DNA from: Corynebacterium rhinophilum
GTDB taxonomy: Bacteria > Actinomycetota > Actinomycetes > Mycobacteriales > Mycobacteriaceae
NCBI RefSeq assembly: GCF_030227225.1
Contig: NZ_JASPHQ010000013.1
Span: forward strand, 13,036 to 77,035
Reading direction: 5' to 3'
DNA length: 64,000 bases
Position numbers and translations under genes: made by a program. Below are positions 56,759 through 64,000 of the stretch, piece by piece (position 1 is the stretch's first letter; each line of letters starts with the position of its first letter). The notes under the pieces were generated by a model, which did no database searches, had not been told where the DNA came from, and saw only the letters and a list, made by a program, of their open reading frames with translations.

Positions 56759-57898
56759 ATGACGTTATTGGAGCAGCTGGGGGACATCGCCAAGCGCGGC
56801 GTAGACCTGATTGAAGAAGCCTACGCCGCCGCTGACCTGCCCCTGCCTGCGGACCACGCGCGCGAGCTGCGCCGCACTGCCGAGGCTTTCCTCGCGCCCA
56901 CCAGCCACTCGCGCTATCAACGCCGCACCCTTGCCGCCGCGCGCCGCAACCAGCACAGCCTGGCCACGCTCGCGCTCATCGCCCGCCGTTCCCAGCGAGT
57001 GAAAAATCCCACCGAGCGCTGGCGCTTCCGCGAAACCCTGTGCGCTACCGCCGGGACCACCGCCGAAGTGTCCCGCGCCGCCACACGCCTGCTGCGCGAA
57101 ATCGCCCCACCGCCCGAGCGCGAAGACGGCGGGCGCCGCATCCTGCACGGCGAGAAAACCACGCTGAGCTTTACCGGCCCCGCCGCCGAAATGGCCGATA
57201 TCTGGGCCACCGCGAAGGATAATCCCCTCGCCTGGCTCACCGGCTCCCGTGCCGTCGCGCCGGCCAGCGTGACCACCAATGTCATCATCGAGCTGCCGGA
57301 TTACCTGAAAATCCTGCGCGGCGAGGGCTCAGAAGTCCGCCTCGCCATGACCAACGGTGCCACCATCACCGGCGCTGATCTCCTCCGTCGCACGCTCGCC
57401 GGCGCCGGGCTTTTTACCCTCATCCACCCCGCGGAAGGCCCCGTCAACCTCTACCGTGCCCGCCACGCCTCCGCCAAGCAGCGCCGCATGCTCGAGGCCG
57501 AAGGCGCGCGCTGCGCCTGGCCCGCTTGCAGGCGCCCCGCCGCTGAATGCCAAGCCCACCACATCTTCGAATACGCCCGCGGTGGCCACACCCACCCGGC
57601 GAATATGTGCCTTTTGTGCCCGTACCACAATTCCATCAACGGCCTTCCGGGGCGGGGGCGGATGGCGCGCATCAACGGGCGCATCGCCTGGCTGCCGCCG
57701 CATCCGCGCCACGCGGGCCCACCGCCCCGTCATCAGACCCTCCGGGTTCCGCTGCACGGCCGCACTCGGCCTCGCCACCGGAGCCGAATGCGCCTCCCCC
57801 AGTCTTTACTGGCCGCGCGCCACGCGGGCCCACCGCCAACGTGCCCTAAACCCCAAGAAACCAAAAGTCCCGGGCCGGTGCTGCGGACACCTAGATAG
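56759..57898 (+). CDS. HNH endonuclease-domain protein (DUF222/13E12-like)
   Basis: A 379-residue protein: N-terminal alpha-helical part (DUF222-like, about 1-230), then an HNH domain at about 245-300 with [19 protein letters not shown] and [12 protein letters not shown], giving His-His-Asn-His and the structural Cys pairs. The last 80 residues are Pro/Arg/His-rich and low in complexity. Such genes occur in several copies in corynebacteria and mycobacteria (13E12 repeats) and have no known role. Ends inside recR. Confidence 0.82.
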   Translation: MTLLEQLGDIAKRGVDLIEEAYAAADLPLPADHARELRRTAEAFLAPTSHSRYQRRTLAAARRNQHSLATLALIARRSQRVKNPTERWRFRETLCATAGTTAEVSRAATRLLREIAPPPEREDGGRRILHGEKTTLSFTGPAAEMADIWATAKDNPLAWLTGSRAVAPASVTTNVIIELPDYLKILRGEGSEVRLAMTNGATITGADLLRRTLAGAGLFTLIHPAEGPVNLYRARHASAKQRRMLEAEGARCAWPACRRPAAECQAHHIFEYARGGHTHPANMCLLCPYHNSINGLPGRGRMARINGRIAWLPPHPRHAGPPPRHQTLRVPLHGRTRPRHRSRMRLPQSLLAARHAGPPPTCPKPQETKSPGPVLRTPR

Positions 57899-58547
57899 TC
57901 AAGCGCCCCGAAAGCGCACGGGACAAGGTGAGCTCGTCCACGAACTCCAAATCGCCTCCGAGCGGCATGCCGGAGGCCAATCTAGTGATCTTTAAATCGG
58001 GAAAATCCCGCAATAACCGCACCAGGTATGCCGCGGTGGCCTCGCCCTCCGTATTCGGATCTGTGGCGAGGATGACCTCGCGGATGGTGGGGGTGTCGTC
58101 GTAAAGCGGGGCCTCTGGCGTGGAATCCGCCAACTCCCTATCCGGCAGCACCCCGCCCAGCCGCTGGAGGAGCGTGGAAATATTCAAATCCTTCGGCCCA
58201 ACATTGGCCAGCGGGTCCAACGCACCGCCGAGGACGTGGTAGCGGCCCTCGTACTCACCCGTACGCTCGATAACCTGGATGTCCTTCGGCTCCTCCACGA
58301 CGCAAATGGTGGAGGCGTCGCGCTGCGAATTGATGCAAATCCGGCAGACATCCTCGCGCGAAATATTGCAACAAATGCGGCAGAAAGTAACGCCGTCGCG
58401 CACGCCGCCTAAGGCATTTTGCAGGCGCTCAATATCCTCCGGTTCCATGTGCAACACATGAAACGCGATACGCTGCGCCGACTTCGGGCCGATGCCCGGC
58501 AGGCGCGAAAACTCATCGATGAGGTCCTGCAGAGGTCCTTCAAACAC
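57891..58547 (-). CDS. recR: Recombination mediator protein RecR
   Basis: Part of RecFOR gap repair (218 residues). Helix-hairpin-helix [15 protein letters not shown], zinc motif [22 protein letters not shown] with [12 protein letters not shown] and [15 protein letters not shown] at 58547 (MFEGPLQ) has GGGAG 5 nt upstream. Downstream of ybaB. Confidence 0.96.
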   Translation of the reverse strand: MFEGPLQDLIDEFSRLPGIGPKSAQRIAFHVLHMEPEDIERLQNALGGVRDGVTFCRICCNISREDVCRICINSQRDASTICVVEEPKDIQVIERTGEYEGRYHVLGGALDPLANVGPKDLNISTLLQRLGGVLPDRELADSTPEAPLYDDTPTIREVILATDPNTEGEATAAYLVRLLRDFPDLKITRLASGMPLGGDLEFVDELTLSRALSGRLTI

Positions 58548-58568
58548 CACAACTCCCAAAATTACGTC

Positions 58569-58602
58569 AAGGCCGCGACCCCATCATCGGGGCAACGGCC
58601 TT
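58569..58602 (-). terminator. Hairpin between ybaB and recR
   Basis: AAGGCCG (58569-58575) / CGGCCTT (58596-58602) with an inner CCCC/GGGG pair. A weak T-run (AATTTT) follows on the minus strand; it may lower recR expression. Confidence 0.5.
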
Positions 58603-58619
58603 TGTAGAATATCGCGCAG

Positions 58620-58985
58620 CTAGAAGCCGCCGAACATGTCATCCATCGACGGTCCACCCTGGCCGCCCATGCCCTGCGACAGGGGACCAATCTTTTCCTG
58701 TGCCAACTTGCCCGCAGCGGCGTGGGCATCCTTAAACGCGCCCATCACCAGGTCCTGCAGCGTATCGATGTCCTCAGGGTCAACCACGGACTTATCAATC
58801 TGCAGGTCTACCAGCTCGGCGCCACCGGTCATGGTCACCTTAACCAGGCCATTGCCCGCGCTTCCCTCAACATTGGTGGCCAGGATTTCTTCCTGCGCCT
58901 TCTGCAGCTCGGCCTGCACCTGCGCTGCCTGCGCGATGAGGTCGTTCATGTCGTTGGGTTGTGGGGTGGAATCTTGTTCAGCCAT
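58620..58985 (-). CDS. YbaB/EbfC nucleoid-associated protein
   Basis: A 121-residue dimeric DNA-binding protein: N-terminal coiled helix (DLIAQAAQVQAELQKAQEEI), then KVTMTGGAELVDLQIDKSVV and a Gly/Met-rich tail (GQGGPSMDDMFGG). Between dnaX and recR as in most bacteria. AAAGGA ribosome site upstream. Confidence 0.94.
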   Translation of the reverse strand: MAEQDSTPQPNDMNDLIAQAAQVQAELQKAQEEILATNVEGSAGNGLVKVTMTGGAELVDLQIDKSVVDPEDIDTLQDLVMGAFKDAHAAAGKLAQEKIGPLSQGMGGQGGPSMDDMFGGF

Positions 58986-59041
58986 AGCTTTCGTCCTTTC
59001 TCAATAGCTTTGCTACCGCCCGAGTCTACCGTGCCACAGTC

Positions 59042-61618
59042 CTAAACACGGCGTGCGCCTAGTTCCTTTTCCACGAGCTCCATCGCCACCTCGGTGGCGC
59101 TGCGGTGGTCCATTTCGCCTGCGGACTGCGCGGCTTCGACCATGTCGCGTTCTTCGTCATCGCGGGTATAGGCCGGCGGTTCTTCCGGCGGCGGTTCGTC
59201 CGCGGGGCCCTCCGGCTCGGGCGGCAGCGGCACCCCGTTGCTAAATTGCGGCGTGCGCGCAATTTCGTCATCGCGTTGCTTCGCCGCCTCGGTTGCCTTG
59301 GCGATGCGCGAGCGCCACCCGGGCTTACTCTCTGCCTCCTTGTCGTCGCTCGGCTCGCGTTCGGGCGCGTTGGGGTTCCATTCGGGTTTGCTTTGCGGCG
59401 CCCGCGGCGCATCGAACCCGGCGGTCTTTGGGTCCGTGCCCACCACGCAGTTGACCTGAATATCGCGTTGGAATTCTTCCCGTAGCACGTCCACGATGAC
59501 GGAATTATTCGCCGGCGCATTGATGCGTTCTGCCAGCGCACCTGTGGTATGCCCCAGCGTCAGCGTGTTATCGCGGAATCCGAGCACGCGGGCTTCGGCA
59601 AGCATGATTTCAGCGACCTTATTCCGCTTGCCGACGCTCCCCCTCAGCTCCACCCATTTCCTCTTCACTGCCTCCACGAAGTCACCGTCATCGCCGCTTG
59701 CCGATGCCCCTTGCTGTTGCGGTTGTTCTGCCTGGGCTTGTTGCTGCCCCTCCGACTGCTCTGTCGCCGCCGGCACCGGTTTCTCCAGTGGTTCCGCCTG
59801 GCCGTTGCCGCGGGCTGGCGCATTCTGCGGAACCTGGCGCTCCTGGCCCCATGGATCCGCGCCGACGTCAGTTTTTACGTCGCCGCTTCCCTCGGTAGCC
59901 GAAGCGTCCTTTTCAGGCACATCGCTAGACTGCGAATCCGCGGACTGCTGCCCCGGCTGCATATATTCTGCGCTCGGTTGCGCAAGCCGTGAGACAGATC
60001 GCTCCTCATTCCCATCCCCTGCCGGCTGCGCCGATTGCTCAGCCGGGGTGGCCTGCGCAGACTGCGCTGCGTCCTCATGTCCGGCCCGCGAATGCTGCGC
60101 CGTTGCCTCCGGTTGCTCAGGTGTCTGCTCAGGCTGAGACGGCGATGACAGTGCTGACGGTGATGTCGATTCCGGTGCCGGAGCCGGTGCCCCGGTGCCC
60201 GCGGCGGTCTGGTTTTGTTGTTGCTGCGGTGCCGACGGTGCATCGGAGCTCGACCCGGCCTGGTTTTGCGGCGCCTGGGACTTTGCACGGCGCCGCGCGA
60301 TGATGGCAGCCGCTGCCGACTGCGGATCTTGGGCGCCCGAAAAGGCTGGCCCGTTTCCCGCAGAAGGTGCCGCCTGACCCGATTGTGCAGACTGTGCGCC
60401 TTGGCCAGCATGGTTGGGCTGGCCGGCTTGTGCGGATTGCGGGGCGCCGCTGGGTTGGGCAGGCTGGGCTGCGGATGCCGCACCAAGGGCGGCACTCGGC
60501 GCCGCGCTCGGTGCCACGCTGGACGAGGTACCAATGAGCAAGTGGGCGCACATGATCTCGAGCAACAGGCGCGGCGAGGTGGCCCCGGTCAGATCGCTGA
60601 TGCGGTCATTGACCGTCGAGGCAAGATAGGTCAGCTGGGGGCCGGAAAAACGCTGTGCTTGGGAGGTGAGCACCTCGGCGCGGTCGGTGGGCGCGGAAAC
60701 CAGGCCGGCATCGATAGCCCCCGGCACGGCCTGCAGGATCATCAGGTCGCGCAAACGGTCGAGCAGATCCACCGCAAACCGGCGCGGGTCGTGGCCGGCC
60801 TCGATGACGTTGTCGATCTGTGCGAAAAGGCCGGCCTTGTCGTTCTCGGCGAGGGTGGCGATGGTGTCATCGAGAAGCGTGACGTCCGTAACGCCCAGCA
60901 GCGGGCGCGCGAGGTCATAGGTCAGGCCATCGGGCCCCGCACCAGCCAAAAGCTGGTCCAGTAGCGACAAGGTATCGCGCGGGGAACCGCCGCCTGCCTC
61001 AATGACCATGGGATAGACGGCGTCTTCAACCTGCACGCCCTCGGAAGCCACGGTCTTTTGCAGCAGCCCCTTCATCGCGGGCGGGGTAAGCAGGCGGAAG
61101 GGATAGTGGTGCGTACGGGAGCGAATGGTGCCGATGATCTTTTCCGGCTCCGTCGTCGCAAAGATGAAAATCACGTGCTCGGGCGGCTCTTCAACCACCT
61201 TGAGCAGCGCATTGGCGCCGGACGGGGAAATCATATGCGCCTCGTCGATAATGAAGATGCGGTAGCGCGATTCCGCCGGCGCATAGTAGGCGCGGTCGCG
61301 CAGCTCGCGCATGTCCTCCACGCCATTGTGCGAGGCAGCGTCGAGCTCCGTCACGTCCAGGTTGCCCGGGCCGCCGGGCGCGAGCGACACACACGAATCG
61401 CACTTGCCGCACGGCGTCGAGGTGGGCCCGTGCTCGCAGTTGAGCGAGCGGGCCATAATCCGCGCCGAAGACGTCTTACCGCAGCCGCGCGGGCCGGAAA
61501 AGAGGTAGGCGTGGTTGATGCGCCCCGCGTCGAGGGCGGCAGATAGCGGCGTGGTGACCTGCTCTTGCCCCACGACCTCGGCAAACGTTGCTGGACGGTA
61601 TTTCCGGTATAAAGCCAC
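59042..61618 (-). CDS. dnaX: DNA polymerase III subunits gamma/tau
   Basis: Clamp-loader ATPase (858 residues). AAA+ domain with Walker A GPRGCGKTS, zinc module (CEHGPTSTPCGKCDSC) and Walker B FIIDEAHM; domain III to about 370. A linker of about 300 residues rich in Ala, Gln, Ser and Pro precedes the tau C-terminal polymerase-binding domain (about 640-760). The linker is repetitive and probably disordered. GTG start at 61618, 8 nt after TAAACT. Confidence 0.96.
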   Translation of the reverse strand: MALYRKYRPATFAEVVGQEQVTTPLSAALDAGRINHAYLFSGPRGCGKTSSARIMARSLNCEHGPTSTPCGKCDSCVSLAPGGPGNLDVTELDAASHNGVEDMRELRDRAYYAPAESRYRIFIIDEAHMISPSGANALLKVVEEPPEHVIFIFATTEPEKIIGTIRSRTHHYPFRLLTPPAMKGLLQKTVASEGVQVEDAVYPMVIEAGGGSPRDTLSLLDQLLAGAGPDGLTYDLARPLLGVTDVTLLDDTIATLAENDKAGLFAQIDNVIEAGHDPRRFAVDLLDRLRDLMILQAVPGAIDAGLVSAPTDRAEVLTSQAQRFSGPQLTYLASTVNDRISDLTGATSPRLLLEIMCAHLLIGTSSSVAPSAAPSAALGAASAAQPAQPSGAPQSAQAGQPNHAGQGAQSAQSGQAAPSAGNGPAFSGAQDPQSAAAAIIARRRAKSQAPQNQAGSSSDAPSAPQQQQNQTAAGTGAPAPAPESTSPSALSSPSQPEQTPEQPEATAQHSRAGHEDAAQSAQATPAEQSAQPAGDGNEERSVSRLAQPSAEYMQPGQQSADSQSSDVPEKDASATEGSGDVKTDVGADPWGQERQVPQNAPARGNGQAEPLEKPVPAATEQSEGQQQAQAEQPQQQGASASGDDGDFVEAVKRKWVELRGSVGKRNKVAEIMLAEARVLGFRDNTLTLGHTTGALAERINAPANNSVIVDVLREEFQRDIQVNCVVGTDPKTAGFDAPRAPQSKPEWNPNAPEREPSDDKEAESKPGWRSRIAKATEAAKQRDDEIARTPQFSNGVPLPPEPEGPADEPPPEEPPAYTRDDEERDMVEAAQSAGEMDHRSATEVAMELVEKELGARRV

Positions 61619-61636
61619 GGTTAGCCAGTTTACCGG

Positions 61637-62161
61637 CTAACCCTCGCGCGACCAGTCCAGCAGGTCAATGCCCTGCTCGGCCACGGCTTCCTGCAGCTTG
61701 CCGACGCCCTCTTCCACCCCAAACGCATATTCCGCATCCATCAGCATGACCAGCTGCAGCACGAGCGTCAGGCGGTTCTCCTCGCGGTATTGCGGCGTCT
61801 GCCCGCCCCAGAGGTACGGGGCGATGAGCAGCCCGTGGTGCACGGTCTGCTCGCCGGGGAGATCCAAAAGTGACGGCAGCAAGACACCGGGTTGCGCGGG
61901 CAAGAGGCCGCCCGCCTTCTCCAACTTCGCGGCCGCAGCCCCCACGGCGGCGGCGACTTCGGGCTGGCCCACGCGCGCCACAGTGACGAGTTCGCAGCGC
62001 ACATCTAGGCCTTCGGCATCGCTGCGCAGGCCGGTATCGACGTCGTTGAAGGTGGTGGTGAGGGCGAGGGATTGGGCATCGGCAAGCGTGGCTAAACCCA
62101 GCCTGCGCCCGTCGACGTACCGGAACTCCAGCGGGGCCGGGATGACCTCGCTGAGCCACAC
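61637..62161 (-). CDS. Conserved protein of unknown function next to dnaX
   Basis: A 174-residue soluble protein: it opens WLSEVIPAPLEFRYVDGRRLG and closes MLMDAEYAFGVEEGVGKLQ...GIDLLDW. I cannot name the family; it recalls Suppressor-of-fused-type proteins only loosely. The GTG at 62161 is the first usable start downstream of aspT (22-nt gap); the longer open frame upstream runs inside aspT and is a shadow. Confidence 0.65.
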   Translation of the reverse strand: MWLSEVIPAPLEFRYVDGRRLGLATLADAQSLALTTTFNDVDTGLRSDAEGLDVRCELVTVARVGQPEVAAAVGAAAAKLEKAGGLLPAQPGVLLPSLLDLPGEQTVHHGLLIAPYLWGGQTPQYREENRLTLVLQLVMLMDAEYAFGVEEGVGKLQEAVAEQGIDLLDWSREG

Positions 62162-62183
62162 GGCGGATTCATCGGCGTTGATT

Positions 62184-63455
62184 TTAGCCCTCCGCCTTTT
62201 CGATGGCCGCCAGGAGCACGCAGGTGGCAACGCCGTCGATGGCTTCCTCGATTTCCTCCTGCGGCGGCAGCGACACCGCAAGGCGGATATTGCGGTCATT
62301 CTCATCGCGTCCGTGCGGGTAGGCCGCGCCCGCCTTGGTGAGCACGATGCCGGCGTCCTTGGCCAGCTCCCACACGCGGGTGGCGGTGCCGTCGACGACG
62401 TCCATGGAGATGAAGTAGCCGCCCTCCGGGTCGGTCCATTCCGCGACGCCGTACTCACCTAGGCGCTCATCCAGGATGCGGCGCGCGGCAGCGAACTTCG
62501 GCGCCAGCAGCTCGGCGTGGCTGCGCATCAGCTCGCGCACGCCGTCTGCGGAGCCGAAGAACTCGGCGTGGGCGAACTGGTTAATCTTATTCGGCCCAAT
62601 GCCGCGGATGCCCGCGTGCTCCAGGTACCAGTCGAGGTTCTCCGCCGAGGAGCCGAAGAAGCTCACGCCGGAACCCGCGAAGGTGACCTTGGAGCTCGAG
62701 GACATGGCCCAGAAGCGGTTGGGATGCCCGCTCTGCTTGGCGATGTCCAGCACCGGCAAGACTTCCGGAAACTCGTCTGTCAGCGTGTGCACGGCATAGG
62801 CGTTATCCCACACGATGCGGAAATCCGGCGCCGCGGTATCCATTTCCGCCAGGCGGCGGGTCTTTTCCTCCGAGATGAGTACGCCGGTGGGGTTGGAGAA
62901 CATGGGGATGAGCCACATGCCCTTGACCTGTGGGTCCTGGGCGAGCTTAGCGATGGCCTCGACATCTGGGCCGTCGTCTTCCATCGGCACCGTCACCAAC
63001 TCGAAGCCGAAGAGTTCCGTGATGGCGAAGTGGCGGTCATAGCCAGGCACGGGGCAGATCCACTTGACGTTTTCTTCCTCGCTCCACGGACGCGGCGAAT
63101 CGTTGGTACCGAAGGTATAGGCCCAAGAAATGAGGTCGAACATGATGTTGAGCGAGGAGCTATCGCCGGCCAGCAAGAGCTCCGGGTCAATATTGGTAAG
63201 CTCGCCCCACAGCTCGCGCAGCTTCTTTACGCCCTTCAGGTTGCCGTAGTTGCGCAGGTCAGCGCCTTCAGAATCAGTGTAGTTTCCCTCACCTGGCAGC
63301 GACAACAGCGCATTGGAGAGATCGAGCTGCGCCTTCGACGGCTTGCCACGGGTCAGATCCAGCTTGAGACCCTTTGCTTTCAGGTCCGCGTATTCTTCGC
63401 GGACTTTCGCGGCAAGTTCTGCCAAGGCGGACGATTCCAGAGTAAGAAGCGACAT
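62184..63455 (-). CDS. aspT: Aspartate aminotransferase
   Basis: PLP enzyme exchanging amino groups between aspartate and 2-oxoglutarate (423 residues, class I/II fold, corynebacterial AspT type). PLP Lys in SSSSKVTFAGSG, NPTG motif as MFSNPTGVL, and substrate Arg in NIRLAVSLPP. ATG at 63455 with GGAAGG 11 nt upstream. Supplies aspartate to LysC. Confidence 0.93.
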   Translation of the reverse strand: MSLLTLESSALAELAAKVREEYADLKAKGLKLDLTRGKPSKAQLDLSNALLSLPGEGNYTDSEGADLRNYGNLKGVKKLRELWGELTNIDPELLLAGDSSSLNIMFDLISWAYTFGTNDSPRPWSEEENVKWICPVPGYDRHFAITELFGFELVTVPMEDDGPDVEAIAKLAQDPQVKGMWLIPMFSNPTGVLISEEKTRRLAEMDTAAPDFRIVWDNAYAVHTLTDEFPEVLPVLDIAKQSGHPNRFWAMSSSSKVTFAGSGVSFFGSSAENLDWYLEHAGIRGIGPNKINQFAHAEFFGSADGVRELMRSHAELLAPKFAAARRILDERLGEYGVAEWTDPEGGYFISMDVVDGTATRVWELAKDAGIVLTKAGAAYPHGRDENDRNIRLAVSLPPQEEIEEAIDGVATCVLLAAIEKAEG

Positions 63456-63524
63456 TAGTATGTCTACCTTCCGTAGTGTGGTGCGACGTTTAGCCACCAA
63501 TACTAACGCACCCTGCATAAAAAA

Positions 63525-63611
63525 GGGACCCCGCGCACCCGTCAGAGCCTCCTGACCCTTGCTGCATTCCTGCCCTGGGGGAGTTCAGAGGATGGACGCC
63601 ACGCGGAATCC
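63525..63611 (-). ncRNA. ffs: Small signal recognition particle RNA (4.5S type)
   Basis: On the minus strand the SRP domain IV signature is present: CCCAGGGCAGGAATGCAGCA followed by AGGGTCAGGAGG. The ends pair as GGATTCCGCGTGGCGTC with GACGGGTGCGCGGGGTCC, and TTTTTT follows at 63519-63524. Same place as in other corynebacteria, between aspT and tRNA-Ser. Confidence 0.9.
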
Positions 63612-63813
63612 TGCCTTTACTCTAACGCCCGCGGGCCACATTAGCCAAATACGCGTCTCTCGGAGCGAGACGGAGGCTGCGGGCGGCATCGGTAAGCGGC
63701 AGCAGTACGGTAAGCGCGCCACCCTGCCCCACCGAAGCCCAATAATTGCCCAGAAATTACGTCTGACCAGGCGATTGGCATTCTAATTGCCACGGCTGCT
63801 AATGTTTCTTCTC
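63612..63813. other. Gap between SRP RNA and tRNA-Ser
   Basis: No gene seen. It holds the promoter region of the SRP RNA (TAGAGT near 63622 on the minus strand) and one small hairpin, CGTCTC/GAGACG, at about 63653-63671. Confidence 0.4.
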
Positions 63814-63902
63814 GGAGGATTCGACTAGCGGCCTATGTCACACGCCTGGAACGCGTGCGGGGTTCACGCCCCTCGTGGGTTCAAATCCCACATCCTCCGC
63901 CA
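63814..63902 (+). tRNA. tRNA-Ser (GGA)
   Basis: Class II tRNA, 86 nt plus encoded CCA: acceptor GGAGGAT/ATCCTCC, anticodon stem CACGC/GCGTG around CTGGAAC (anticodon GGA), variable arm CGGGGTTCACGCCCCTC-type, T-arm GTGGG-TTCAAAT-CCCAC, discriminator G. Confidence 0.95.
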
Positions 63903-63910
63903 TTGTCATG

Positions 63911-63952
63911 AGTCGCGACATGTTTGACAGGTCAGTCGCGACATCGTTGACA
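63911..63952. repeat. Tandem 19-bp boxes, probable insertion-sequence end
   Basis: AGTCGCGACATGTTTGACA (63911-63929) and AGTCGCGACATCGTTGACA (63934-63952), spaced by 23 bp, 9 nt after tRNA-Ser. Such paired boxes occur at ends of IS481-like elements in actinobacteria; the transposase would lie beyond the window. Confidence 0.5.
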
Positions 63953-63991
63953 AACCGGCATCTCAGTCGTTTTTGTTCTGGGGTGCCGGTT
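63953..63991 (+). terminator. Hairpin and T-run at the window end
   Basis: AACCGGCA (63953-63960) pairs with TGCCGGTT (63984-63991), then TTTC. It could end the tRNA-Ser transcript or belong to the inserted element. Confidence 0.5.
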
Positions 63992-64000
63992 TTTCGTGTT

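Noticed and set aside
61637..62458. Longer version of the dnaX-neighbour protein
   Set aside because: The first 99 codons lie inside aspT and read as Arg/Ser-rich shadow; the start was set at 62161.

Overview
The window is a roughly 60% GC, gene-dense chromosomal stretch from a Corynebacterium. The evidence is the fused rmlCD gene, a mycothiol-dependent formaldehyde dehydrogenase, GlxR with a membrane adenylate cyclase, a WhcA-type WhiB protein, the sigC/katA and lysC/asd pairs, leuA with its own leader peptide, murT/gatD, and the dnaX-ybaB-recR cluster. Gene order from holB to the metallophosphoesterase follows the Mycobacterium tuberculosis Rv3644c-Rv3683 region, with several genes missing. 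Species cannot be fixed from this alone.

Layout. (1) 1-3.3 kb: dTDP-rhamnose genes rmlB, rmlCD, rmlA. (2) 3.3-8.1 kb: mycothiol detoxification pair, secreted SGNH hydrolase, acyl-CoA synthetase, and an AT-richer orphan membrane protein. (3) 8.2-17.3 kb: tRNA-Thr, holB, adenylate cyclase, DUF418 protein, topA, dedA, cspA. (4) 17.4-25.5 kb: helicase/secretion neighbourhood, made of an Hrq1/MrfA-like helicase converging on a minimal Tad/Flp pilus operon that is preceded by the 6C small RNA. (5) 25.6-37.4 kb: holin-like protein, a degraded alpha/beta hydrolase, MarP-like protease, Nudix, thioredoxin and endonuclease III, a 29-residue membrane ORF, glxR, MBL/RidA/DUF4177, whcA, ponA, yqeY and a phosphoesterase. 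(6) 37.4-45.5 kb: tRNA-Pro, citrate transporter with a near-perfect GlxR site, a highly structured intergenic region, heptad-repeat membrane protein, lipoprotein, katA, sigC, YkvI transporter. (7) 45.6-56.6 kb: asd, lysC (with internal beta start), DMT transporter, PIG-V-like mannosyltransferase, leuL-leuA, a BRCT pseudo-exonuclease, murT/gatD. (8) 56.6-64 kb: inverted perfect DnaA boxes next to an HNH gene, recR, ybaB, dnaX, aspT, SRP RNA, tRNA-Ser and the probable edge of an insertion sequence.

How parts connect. The cyclase (9682-11214) makes the cAMP that GlxR (30735-31418) binds. A GlxR-type site lies before the citrate transporter, and weaker ones lie before glxR and leuL. LysC and Asd catalyse the first two steps of the aspartate pathway, and AspT supplies aspartate. 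MurT/GatD amidate lipid II, the substrate of PonA.

The most general new observation is that 15 genes have a TANNNT hexamer exactly 7 nt before the start codon, the geometry of leaderless transcription. It also fixes many start codons. Other leads are a candidate structured RNA at 39.1-39.3 kb, a 15-bp inverted repeat of two perfect DnaA boxes, three protein families that have lost catalytic or ligand residues, and a shared palindrome directly before two tRNA genes.
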